From assembly GCF_020921035.1 (NCBI RefSeq), contig NC_063154.1:1550001-1614000 (forward strand): a stretch of DNA of 64,000 nucleotides, given 5' to 3'. The translations under genes and the position numbers were made by a program. Each line of letters starts with the position of its first letter. Position 1 is the first letter of the stretch. The stretch comes from Rhodamnia argentea. Lineage: Eukaryota > Streptophyta > Magnoliopsida > Myrtales > Myrtaceae. Under the pieces are notes generated by a model that did not search any database, had not been told where the DNA came from, and saw nothing but the letters and a program-made list of their open reading frames with translations. Positions 11,422 through 22,107 of this stretch are shown one piece after another.

Positions 11422-14400
11422 ATGGCCCTTCCTAGCGCGAGCTACTGCTTGTGGCGAAGACCGCCTTTGCTCTCGCCGCCGCAGCCACCGCTGACGCTTC
11501 CCCCTCCTTCTCGACGACACAGGCTTTGTGCCTGCACCGCTCGATCGTCTCTATCTCCTGTTCAACAAACCATTTCGGGCATCGAGAACTCCGGCATCAT
11601 CGCTTGCCTTCGCGCCAATAGGTCTCTCTCTCTCTCTCTCTCGATCGGCACGATTTTGCTCAATGTGTTTTTGAATCTTACTCGGAGCCGGTGTGAATGT
11701 GTGATTGATAGTCCGGAGCTGGCATTTGAAGCTGCCTGCGCTGCGCTTGGAGCTGGCATTACGGTTGTGAGTTCTCTGCCCGCGACCTCTCATGAGCTTG
11801 AACGAAGTTGTTGTTAGAGTCTATCATATGCTAGCTAGTTTTACTTTTAAGCCTTTTGTTGGGAATTTTCGTGCGGAGTTCTTTTTGCTTTTGTTGCTGA
11901 CAGGCTGAGGTTTCCTGCTAAGACTGTGAACTGAATTCTCTAAATTGCATCATGACTCGTGTGAATGACGTGGTTCAGTCGACATCACTAGCCATTGCTA
12001 AATTTTATAGACTGATATATACGGATGCATGGGTAGAGTGAGGAAGAGAGAGCGGTCAATGAATTACTCTTAATTGGAGCTATCCTGAAGTGATTACTGA
12101 TAGTTGAGAGGATCGGGTATGTTTTCTCTTGCTCCATTAGCTAGCTTTTGCATAATATTGGCAAAGAATTGCTCATTGTTGAGTGGGGTTGAATACTCCC
12201 AAATTTGAAATTTTGAACTATAAAATTGACAACTCATAAAAAAATGAAGTGCTCATTGGAGAATAGGGTAGACATTGTCTGCTTGTAGTCATAGCACATG
12301 ACTTATGCTCGTGGTTTTTAACGTGCTTTCGTTGTATTTTGCAGCTGGAAGTAGTCAGGTCCACCCCTGGTGTGTTTGAGGTTGTCTGGATTCTCATTTT
12401 TCTGCAAGGTTTCAGTTTTTCTGGACGACTTACTGGAGAGTTAAAACTTTATCTTTCATTGTGCACAGGTTTTGCGTTGGCTGATCGAAGATCACCCTAC
12501 AGCAACCCTCGGAGTAACTCGCCTACCTTTTCTAGACCTTGCGTGCCTTTGCTTCTGTTCTGTGTGAACATTCGTGCATCACATGTGAAAAGTTGGTTTG
12601 GGCATGCAGGCATAGCTTTTGATATAGAGTAGTTGACATAGCTTTTGCATTCATTGGGCTTCTCTAACTCTATTTTTTTTCTATTTTTTTTTAACAATTC
12701 TCTAGTTGACATTTACTGTCACAATGGACTTTGTGGTTGGTTAGTTCAACGTGTGGGTCTTCTCGAAAACTCTCCTGATTAATGAGTGTTGCTTATACAT
12801 GGATGCAAAAATTGGTGCTTTGTATCAGATACTTTCTTGGGTGTTCTAAATCTGATAATTTTGGTCAGGTTGGGACCATTTTGAATGCTGAGGATGCTCA
12901 AAATGCAATAGTTGCCGGAGCCAAGTTCCTGATGAGTCCTGCAATGGTTAAGGTATCTGCTACAGTACTGGAGGCATATTTTAATTTTTTAACCAGTGTG
13001 ATGGTCTACAAGGTTTTGAAGCCTATTTCAAGTTTCTGCTCCCTGAAAGAAAACTTATATAGTACATCTGCCTTCCAGCATTGCTCCTATGTTTACTCTG
13101 ATCCTTTTTCTGGTCGCAAGGACATTTTGTCTGACTCACAAGATTGTGGAGTCCTATACATCCCTGGAGTGATGACCCCCACAGAAGTAAGGTTTTTTTT
13201 TTTTTTTCCGAGTAGAACGTTCCTTTTAATGTCATTCATGTGGTGAATGATATGGTATAAAGCTTGTTTCTGCAACCATCAGTGCCTAATTTCTCTTGTC
13301 TGAGTATTATAGCATTTCTTTGCTGAAACTTCAGAACATTTTAATCAACATCGAGTGTCTTTAGTTACATTCTACATCTTTCGCAGATATTGTCTGCATA
13401 TGATGCTGGTGCCAAGATTGTGAAGGTAGGCATGCAGTCCTCCTATGTCGCACCAATTTGTGTATCATTCTTTGACACCATTTTCATTACTTATGTAAGT
13501 AATTACATATTTCCTTCAAATGAGTATCTCTCTGTGCCCTTGATTGAGTAGCGTTTGGCAGAAATCCGTTGTACCTTATACTTAGTCATGAAACTTTCCA
13601 ATCATCATGTAATAGGGAAGCCTCTTCTGCATGCATCTCAGTATATTTGTTCTTTACTAATCTGTGTCATTCCTGCTGATAGGGAAAAACAAAATTATGG
13701 GGTTTTGATATCTTTCAGAGAGCCATGTCTTTCTTCAGCACTTCTTTTAATTATTATTTTCAGACGAACGATTCTACTTTGTTTATGTAAATCCTGAACA
13801 TGTTTCCGGAATCAACTTGTGATTCCTATGTTTTCTCGAATTATGTTTTCTTATAGGTATACCCTGTTTCAACATTAGGTGGAACTCACTACATATCAGC
13901 ACTTAAGAAGCCTTTTCCTCACATTCGCATGGTTGCTTCTCAAGGCATTCCAAGAGGTTTGTTTCTTGAACTACGTCCTTTGGTTAAAACTGTTAATGGT
14001 TTCCATAAGACGCTTGAAGATCATATGCCATTACTAGGCAGGCCATGGATGACTGTTAGTCCTGTGTACTTAACTTTTGTCTTTCCATGCATGAGATAAT
14101 TTTAAATAGCTGCAGCATTTCTCGAATGATTCTCATTTTTTTCCTAACCATCATTATGAGAAACAGATGCCAACTGTTTACACCTAAAATCTATGGGATC
14201 TCTCTCTCTCTCCCTAACGAACCTTTTGCATAACCTTATGTGGATCAGCAGTTACCGTCGCAATATTCAGTCCAACATAGGCCAAATCTTTTAAAGCTAC
14301 ATTCTCAGCTTCCGGCGAGAGTTTTTTATTCAATCGTTGGAGCAGCCTCCGGTAGTCCACCTTTCACTGATGGAATAATTAATTCCTCGGTTCAGGGTTA

Positions 14401-14917
14401 GCTGGGGAATACATTGCTAAAGGAGCATCCGCAGTTGTCCTCTCAGATGCCATATTCTCTAAAAGCGCAATGGCTCAATGCAATCTCAGTGAAATATCTA
14501 AATTTGCTCACATTGCAGCCTTGCAGGGCAGGGAAGCTGTCGATCGGTGAGTCTCTTTTGTTGATAAGTTTAGGGGTTCCATCTGGAAGATTAACTAGAA
14601 GGTGGTTGGAGATTGTGCTTTGAACTGCATGATGAAACCTTTCATTATGCTAGAGTTTGTGTGGTGTACCAATGTAGTGGTTGGGTCTGCACATTTGAAA
14701 TGTTTTTTATGGACTTTGTTAGGATTTTGTTCCATCAGATCACACAAATTCCTTTAGTCCTAACCTACTGATTTTTGCTTACATGCACATAAAAGCATGA
14801 TCATCTGGCTTGTGAGTTATGAACGAATCCTGGACATGTTTGTTTTTCTCTCTCTTGTTTCATCTGGTGTCTTATAACTGATTGGATAATTACAGGAGGA
14901 AAAGATGCTTGGAATAG
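11422..14917 (+). CDS. KDPG/KHG aldolase, plastid type, 10 exons
   Basis: 2-dehydro-3-deoxyphosphogluconate / 4-hydroxy-2-oxoglutarate aldolase, class I, cleaving KDPG to pyruvate and glyceraldehyde-3-phosphate (Entner-Doudoroff step). Exons: 11422-11621, 11712-11766, 12345-12380, 12469-12513, 12869-12952, 13121-13186, 13387-13425, 13857-13956, 14396-14546, 14896-14917. They sum to 798 nt, or 265 aa. The first ~50 residues are rich in Ser, Pro and Arg, like a chloroplast transit peptide. Then come GIIACLRAN, LEVVRSTPG (Glu87, the equivalent of the catalytic Glu of bacterial Eda), FLMSPAMV, IPGVMTPTE and AKIVKVYPVSTLGG, where Lys175 fits the Schiff-base lysine. The C-terminal part is GASAVVLSDAIFSKSAM. 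All catalytic motifs appear intact. Exon 1 is followed by a CT microsatellite. The family assignment is firm; plastid location is inferred from the N-terminus. Confidence 0.9.
11622..11643. repeat. (CT)n microsatellite at the start of aldolase intron 1
   Basis: The intron donor 'gtctctct' runs directly into a CT dinucleotide tract, so the repeat overlaps the 5' splice site. Confidence 0.85.
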
Positions 14918-16380
14918 GAAGTTTGTTGCCTATGCATCACCTCTAGGGGTATGAAGGACTTGAGGAATGTTCATATGCCTGATGGGCACTGAAATTTCAG
15001 GTACAGCTGCCTCGTTGTTTTTCACTAAAGATGAACCTTGGATTTCCATGATATTGTTTTAGGAAATTGATACTTTTTTTTTCTTTTTTTCCCTGAAAAC
15101 GCTGCATACTGACCCTTGACCTTCTGGTGTTTATCTTGGAAGTAGTTTTTCTATTTACTTATTTTAGGGTGTAAGGTTTCTGTCCATGCGAGTGGATTGT
15201 TCCCTTCCTAGTGAGATTGAAATGCTTAGTAATATTCTTAAATTTGCAGGTGCACCTTGCGTCGGTGGAGTGCATTTTCTTGCTGGACAGAGTGGTCGTT
15301 CGGTGATCGATCTCTTGTGACTGTGATGCAATTTTGTACAGTCACTCGTTACAATCAATCGATGGTTGTCCTAAGGATGACTCAAGTGGCATTCAAATGC
15401 TTTCCCAATCGGCCAGTTTTTAAGAAATGCGCATCTTGGGCAAATTCCATTTGTGGAACACGATGCTCCGATTGCTGGAGCTCTGGGTTGTGGAGGTGTA
15501 AACATTCCGTCTGTGGTTCATACTGTAGCGATAGAATCGGGCACCAGATCGCCGATCATCGACGACTGACTGAGTAGTTAGCATTTGTGGGTGTACCATT
15601 TCCAGATAATTCCTTGTGTTACTCTATAACGGATATAAACGAAATTGATTACTCATGTACGTAACAGGGAAATCCGAAACTGATGGTGTAATTTATCGAA
15701 TTCGACTTCGTGTTGTCGGGTGCTCGATCTGTCAACTTACGCTACCCACTTCCGGTGGTCCGGTCGACCCAAAGCATGGGCTCGAACAAGGCCCGTCCGA
15801 ACATTCTTAAAACGGGCCCATTGACGAGCCTAAGGCTCGGCCCAAGTCTAATAAATCATAATTAAGTCTCAAAGTCGGTGAATCTCGGGGTGCCGACACG
15901 TCCTAACGTTCGACCACAAAAAAAGAAAAAAGAAAAGGCATGTCTTTACGACCCCTGGATCCGCTCAAATCCCCGTCATTATCGGCACAAAACCTTAAAA
16001 GAAAAAAAATCGGCTCTCTGTCGAGGCCCAGATCCTAAATTTAGGCAAATCGTAGAACATACCAACAAACCCAAAATGGGTGGATTCCTAAACCTCACAA
16101 TTAAATCCAACCTAATTATGACCTCATGTCCGCAAGGCTAATGGCGTAATCCTCTGACCAAAAGAAAAAAAAAATGGCGTAATCCCGCTTTTTAATTAAT
16201 TAATTAACACGGCCTTAATTAAAGACACACGAGAAAAATAGTAAAATAAAAAAAATTAAGACGAAAATGGGAAAAAAAAAAATTCAGCGTCAGACAAAAT
16301 TAGCACCGAAAATCGAAAAACCCACAGCGAGGAGAAGAACAATAAAATACGCCAGAGCATAAGCTCAAGCATAGCCCCAC
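14918..16380. other. Aldolase 3' region and intergenic DNA
   Basis: 14918-15700 is probably 3' untranslated sequence and its flank. Open frames at 15164-15358 (-) and 15257-15577 (+) overlap each other and show no domain. 15740-16250 is AT-rich intergenic DNA with 'cgggccc' words and no supported gene. Confidence 0.4.

Positions 16381-16381
<1 letters not shown>

Positions 16382-16419
<38 letters not shown>
16382..16419. repeat. (GA)n microsatellite in the leader of the UBA gene
   Basis: About 30 bases of near-perfect GA dinucleotides followed by three 'gacagc' hexamers. It sits about 60 bp before a probable leader exon end and may act as a GAGA-type promoter or leader element. Confidence 0.8.
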
Positions 16420-16421
<2 letters not shown>

Positions 16422-16439
16422 ACAGCGACAGCGACAGCC

Positions 16440-17360
16440 AACGCTTGCCCCCAATCGTCCATCGATCTTTCCGTTTTCAGGTCAGCGTCTGATCTCCCGA
16501 TCGCGTCTGTTTGATTCTCATCGCTCTCTCTTTTGATTTCGTCGCCGGATCGTTGTTCGAGCGCGATTGGGATTCCTTGCTTTTTGTCGAATTCCGCTCT
16601 TGATGGAGGAAATGAGGAGGACGAGTTCTGCGGGATCGCATTGCGGTGGGACTGGTTTTCCTGTATCTGTGCGCGCCGGGTTCTGATCTATGGTGTTTGG
16701 GATGTCTCGGTTGTGTTCTTTGTTGATATGCGCATGGACATGCCTTCGTGCATGCGTTTGTAGGGTGGATTGCCTCGATTTGATTCGGTTTAGGAGTTTG
16801 TCTCTTTCGGTGGATAGTTTTACTGGGTTTTGCTCGTTTGTCTGTGATTTTATTTTCTTGATGTTGTTTCTGGAGTTTTCTGGTTTGATGGTTGGAATGG
16901 TTTAAAGGGTGTTGTAGAAGCAGCTTGATGATAGAGCAGCTTGCAACGATTTTTTCTTTTTTTTTTCTGGCATTGAGAAACTTCGCTGTTTGGATGAATT
17001 CATTGAAGTTCATTTTCTCTGGGTGATTCATTCTCGTATATAATTGTATTATCAAGCATGAACGGTTGCTCTGTTGTTTCGGAGATGTCTTACCTATACC
17101 ATTCATGTATCGTTGCACATGCAGAGTTGGGGGCATCCCCATTTACAGGACTTTCTAGTGCCTAATCATTGGTTTTGTCGTTGTTTCTTTTATAAGTATG
17201 ACGTATGCGAAAGCTTTTCTCCTGCTAAACACCCTTTTTTTTTCACAATCGTCTTCTAGTCTTTGTTGGTATGCTTTCGTATGTATCTTCTTATTTCTTT
17301 CATGCCTTTCTTTTTGAGGATTGTAGCACTAAATAAAGTTGCTGCTGTGTATTTTTGCAG
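16440..17360 (+). other. Probable 5'-leader intron of the UBA gene
   Basis: A polypyrimidine tract and 'tttttgcag' acceptor end at 17360, 29 bp before the start codon. The T-rich stretch upstream has no coding signal. The leader exon likely includes the GA repeat at 16382; the exact donor is not clear. Leader introns often raise expression in plants. Confidence 0.5.
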
Positions 17361-17389
17361 GAGGAACAGCGTATTGTGTATCTGCAAAT

Positions 17390-19258
17390 ATGTCTCCGGC
17401 AAAGTCCAAGTCGAAGTCCAAGAATAAGTCCTCTTCAAGGGCTGGAAATGAACAAAAGGTTGCATCTAAGACTTCTGGGTCTTCAAATGGAGGGAATGGC
17501 AGTTCTGCGAGTGCTTACAATCCAGTCTCTGGCACATTCCATTTGCTGGAGACCTCACCATTTGATTCTCCACCGCCTTCACAGAGTAATGGCCGATTTC
17601 AAAATATAGATGACACAGATGAGCACTCAAGCAGTCCGCATGGAACCGTTTCAGAGTATGATTCAATCTCTAACAATGGTAGCTGGTCTGGTGAGTCAGA
17701 AGACCTCAAAGATAAGTCAGGTTCCACTCCTCAGCGGGAAATGGCACCTGGTCCTGACAACGATAGGCGAGAGAAGATTCGCTTGAAGAATGAAAAGAAA
17801 CACCAGAGGCAGAGAGAGAGGAGAGCACAAGAATTGCATGAGCGTTGCAGTGGCTACTTAATGTCAAGAAAATTGGAAGCACTTTCTCAGCAACTTGTGA
17901 GCATGGGATTCTCTTCAGAGCGGGCAACCTTAGCTCTTATGATGAACGAAGGCAGGCTGGAGGATTCAATATCCTGGCTATTTGATAGGAATGAAGAGGA
18001 AGCTCTTGACAAGGGTAATGACAGTGGCAGAGGTAACTTGAAGATTGACATAAGTGAAGAGATTGCTCGGATTACAGAACTGGAGGTGAAATACAAGTGC
18101 TCTAAGCAGGAGGTAGAAAGGGCAGTGGTTGCTTGTGAAGGTGATCTGGTGAAGGCAGAAGAGTCTTTGAGGGCACAGAAACAGGATTCACAAGTTACAC
18201 CAACAACATCCGAAGTTATACCTTCCCCACAAACCCTAGTCAGACCGCGGGAGAAGCATATAGCTACTACGACGACGTTGCAGGGAAGGAATGAACGAGA
18301 TTTGAACTATACTAAGGCAGTTCCCATCACACCAACTGACTTAGAGCTTGGCACTTCCAAGTTGCAATCTTCAAAGACAAACCAGCAAACATCACTAGCG
18401 GAGAAGAGATGGCCTCCTTCAGGATTAAGCTTTTCACCTTCATCAAGTATCGCAATGCGGACACAGGTTTCGCCTACAGTAATGAAGTCTGATGTTCATC
18501 ATGGTGTTGCTGCAGAGAAACTAATTCAAAACGCAGCATATAGGGAACCTGTAATAGTGATGCAGCGTCCCCAGTCCATGATACCCAGGTCATCTGTTGT
18601 CTCGAGCGTAGGTTCCTCACCTTCAGTATCAACTGGTTACCATCCAAGTGATGTTTCTCGTGCTGAGATCCTAAGGTCAAACATGAAGTTGCTCCATGCT
18701 CAGAGATTGGGAAGCCTTGGCCTAGAAAATCAAGGGTTGGAACAATTCTACCATCAACCCGTATACAAGGAGAGTCCATCAATGCTTGGTGCATTGGACA
18801 CGATGGCTGAGTTTGGTGGCTCATGCAACACAATGGGCAGATCTCCTCCTAATGCTGTTCCATCTAATCCTGTATCTTCTTGGAACAAAATGGGCACCTC
18901 TGCAGCTTCACACACAATTCCTTCATCGTCTCTTGGACTATTTTCTACTTGGAGGTCAACAGGAACATTGGGCTCATCCTCTCAGGTGGATTGGAATATC
19001 AGCGGTGCAATGCCTGAGTTCGATTATACCAGAATAGATTGGACCCTGGACGCCAATTTGGCGCAGTCCAAGTCGAGTGGAGTGTGGCTACACCTCTCAT
19101 CAATGTTGAGGAACAATTCCACGATGATGCTTGGAGCTGCCAACAGAGTCCACGCTACAGACGCTTCACCAGGTGGTTCATGTGAGTGGACCTCTCCCTT
19201 TGCAGGAAAAGACATCTTTAGCTTGCCCAGGCAATTTGTAACCTCTCCATCTCCCTAG
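17390..19258 (+). CDS. UBA-domain protein, 622 aa, single coding exon
   Basis: Plant protein with an internal ubiquitin-associated domain. The N-terminus is low-complexity and basic (SPAKSKSKSKNKSSSR). Residues about 110-160 are charged (EKKHQRQRERRAQELHERC). UBA domain at about 160-200: LEALSQQLVSMGFSSERATL...MNEGRLEDSISWLF, with the usual MGF loop and D/E..WLF helix. A second UBA/TS-N-like helical unit lies at about 219-268 (EEIARITELEVKYKCSKQEVERAVVACEGDLVKAEESL). The rest is Ser/Pro-rich and probably disordered. UBA domains bind ubiquitin, but the role of this plant family is not something I can state. The coding exon starts after the acceptor ending at 17360, so the leader is spliced; the first in-frame ATG after it is at 17390. 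Confidence 0.82.
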   Translation: MSPAKSKSKSKNKSSSRAGNEQKVASKTSGSSNGGNGSSASAYNPVSGTFHLLETSPFDSPPPSQSNGRFQNIDDTDEHSSSPHGTVSEYDSISNNGSWSGESEDLKDKSGSTPQREMAPGPDNDRREKIRLKNEKKHQRQRERRAQELHERCSGYLMSRKLEALSQQLVSMGFSSERATLALMMNEGRLEDSISWLFDRNEEEALDKGNDSGRGNLKIDISEEIARITELEVKYKCSKQEVERAVVACEGDLVKAEESLRAQKQDSQVTPTTSEVIPSPQTLVRPREKHIATTTTLQGRNERDLNYTKAVPITPTDLELGTSKLQSSKTNQQTSLAEKRWPPSGLSFSPSSSIAMRTQVSPTVMKSDVHHGVAAEKLIQNAAYREPVIVMQRPQSMIPRSSVVSSVGSSPSVSTGYHPSDVSRAEILRSNMKLLHAQRLGSLGLENQGLEQFYHQPVYKESPSMLGALDTMAEFGGSCNTMGRSPPNAVPSNPVSSWNKMGTSAASHTIPSSSLGLFSTWRSTGTLGSSSQVDWNISGAMPEFDYTRIDWTLDANLAQSKSSGVWLHLSSMLRNNSTMMLGAANRVHATDASPGGSCEWTSPFAGKDIFSLPRQFVTSPSP

Positions 19259-21079
19259 GTCTTGGTCTAGGATATGGGAGAAGAAAAATAGAATAGTGGA
19301 ACAAAAGCCCTGGTGGTGGGTTGGATGGACGAGTTGGTGTGTGTTTGTTTCTGGTTTCCCTATTAAAATTGCCTCTAGTGATATCTGGCCTTAGTATTTA
19401 TTTCCTCTTTGCATCCATTAACTTCGTAAATTGATGGTAGTGGCGATGATCATGGTCGGTAGCCTATGAGGTTGGGAAGGGCTGTTGATACATGTTGATC
19501 AATTGGACCAGCTGTGTGATGAGTATTGAGTATTTGCTGTGTGAATAGTCAGAATTGAGTGAGTTAACTGTGATTTTCCATGGATCCAATGCTTTAGATG
19601 AGTGAAACTCAGTTTATAAGATAGACTCGAGGCTAGACCCCTCCATTATATGGGAAAATACGAAAAACAAGACATAGATATCTTAACTAACTAATCGAAG
19701 GTCAATTCATTTTAGTTGCACAAAGATAGAACTGCAGATACAGATACGTGCATTTTGTTTGCATTATGGTATGTGCCCAAGCCTAATAATGTGTCCGGGT
19801 TTGCGACTCTTAACTGTAATCTGGATCGATGAAAACAGTTCGTCGGAAATTCTTTTTCGTAGTATATGAATGTCTAGATAGATAATTCACTGAAACTAAG
19901 GAGAGCAACTCAAAGCGGCCACAGGAATCTACTACTTGCATACGCACGAATGCCATGTCTAAACAACTCATGGCATTGAATTTGCATCCAGCAATGATCG
20001 GAAAACTTCCCAAGCTAGACGCTACATGAACGTAGCATATGATGGATTGACTTTGAAGAATCAGGAGAACTTGTCGTGGCCTATTCAATGATCGAGTAAT
20101 CTGACGGCAGAGGGTTCTCGTTCATCTAACGATGGATTTTCAATCATGTTGGTGTTTGCACAAAAAAATTAACCAAGTCCTGTAAAACGACGTGATGTTG
20201 GTTCTAATGGACACCTGACTTAAAGGAGGAATGGCTGTGGAGAAGGCACTAGGCAGTGGACTCGCGAACTCTTATTGGTGGCCATATCAGCCATAAGAAT
20301 CCTTGGCGATATTTATGTTTATCGATAACCATGATGAACTATCAATGTCTGATAGCGTCTGATTTGACAATTATCGTGATAAAACTGATCGACAAAGATA
20401 CCGATCAAGCGGAGTTGATATATAGTCGAGTGAGAGACCGACTTAAAGTTAATCCTTTGATGAGTGTTGAATTCATGTCTGGGGATACCTGAATCTAAAA
20501 TTGCTTGTGGATAAGACAATGAAGCACGACGGGTAGCGGAAGTCTGACTCAGACGAGATTCAAAGTGTTGACGAGCAGAAGTGGAGGATCAAGACGCCAT
20601 TTTAAGGACTAACCATCTGTGGGTGAGAAATCATGGCAACTTCAAGGTATGGGGCTAGAAATTTCGAAGATTTGAAAGCATGGTCAAAACTGTTGAAAAG
20701 CTGCTTATATAGGCAATTACGTTGTGAATAACATACATACTAGCATTGGTGTGTTTGAAGCCTTCGCGCACAAACAAACAAAACATGTTACCTTTCGATC
20801 ATCTTTCATTTCTTATATAGTAGCTTAATTTCCAGATATCTCGACTTATCTATTTTCCTTGTGTACAAATGATATTTTATGTCCGGAGTTGCCATAATCT
20901 ACCTTCTCTTATAAAAGGAATTGAAATTAATTTTGATGAAAATATTTTGTCCTCGAGGCAAATTACAGCGAAATAGTTGATATAATGAAAGTGGTCTCGT
21001 GCAAAAGTTGATCATCATCCACGTAGATGAGCGCATCTCACCTATAAATCAAGGCTAATTCAAACTATTTATGGGTTCA
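19259..21079. other. Intergenic region, no supported gene
   Basis: The first ~200 bases are 3' untranslated sequence of the UBA gene. Open frames at 19810-20088 (-), 20256-20492 (+) and 20319-20519 (-) overlap and have no motif I recognise. No repeat ends were found. Confidence 0.4.
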
Positions 21080-21082
21080 TAA

Positions 21083-21856
21083 GGGTCTGCATGGTAACGA
21101 TTCTGATTTTCCGATTCTATTCTCTAGAACAAAAAATGATGAGAAATGTGTTTGGTAATATAAATGATTCTGATTTTGTTCCCGGAAATAGTTTTGGAGC
21201 AAAAATAAGAATAAAAAAAGTCGGTTCCGGAAAAAAAAAAAATCACTTTTCAGAAATAATTTTTTTTTGCATTTTAAATGTAAGGATTAAACAGGCTAAG
21301 AACACATATAATTAACATCCCTATATAAGTTCTATATTGTAATTGACATATTCATTATTTGTAGCTACATTCAACAACGGATCATTGTACCACACTAAAA
21401 TTACTTATGAGAGCTTAAAATCTATTTGAACAAGTGAGAACTAAAAGATAAATAATTAGTTAAATCACACGTTAACTCAACATGGTCTCTCATTTTTTAA
21501 GCTTAAAATGATTCTATGAAGGAATAACACAAAAAAAAAAAGTTATATGCAATATGTTATATAAGAGAATCAATATGAATTAATCTTCAATTAATTCGAA
21601 ATGTATGATAAAATTTTACAAAGCAATTACGTAATTATTTGACTTATATGATAAAAATTGAGAAGAGAAATTGTTTCTGAAACAGAAATTTTATGCGGTT
21701 ACCAAATGCGTTTCTGTTTTAGGTACAGATATTTTGTGTAGTTATCAAATACGTTTTGATTTTTTAAAACTCATCCAGAAAATAAAAATAAAAAAAAATT
21801 ATTTTAATCGAAATTACTTTTTCGAAGTAGAATCGTTGCGATGTAATAGTCCTGCG
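21083..21856. mobile_element. PIF/Harbinger-type MITE, about 775 bp, related to 9684-10152
   Basis: Left end TAA|GGGTCTGCATGGTAACGATTCT. The reverse complement of the right end has CGCAACGATTCTAC, with TAA following at 21857. The inner right arm has 'gaaattttatgcggttaccaaatgcgtttctg', which is the arm type of this family. The ends are more decayed than in the 9684 copy. No coding capacity. Confidence 0.58.
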
Positions 21857-22107
21857 TAAAACCAACATGTTGGGATTACTTCATGTGGTTATGGGATGAC
21901 TTCATGTGGTTATGCGAGAAGTCAAACGAAGCAAGATTTTTGTCTGAGTTTTGATTTTAAGTCCACGAGTCTACCTGTGCTTTGCCCGCGCGATGACAAG
22001 AACGCAAGCAAGAAATGGCAATTGCTGTCATTGATTGTCCAGATTAAAACAAGTTTCTCTTCCGCTCTAGTTTCTCCGGAGCATTTCAGGAATGTAGAGA
22101 GAGAGAG

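Noticed and set aside
20256-20519. Overlapping small frames on both strands thought at first to be a retroelement fragment
   Set aside because: No reverse transcriptase, integrase or terminal repeat could be seen.
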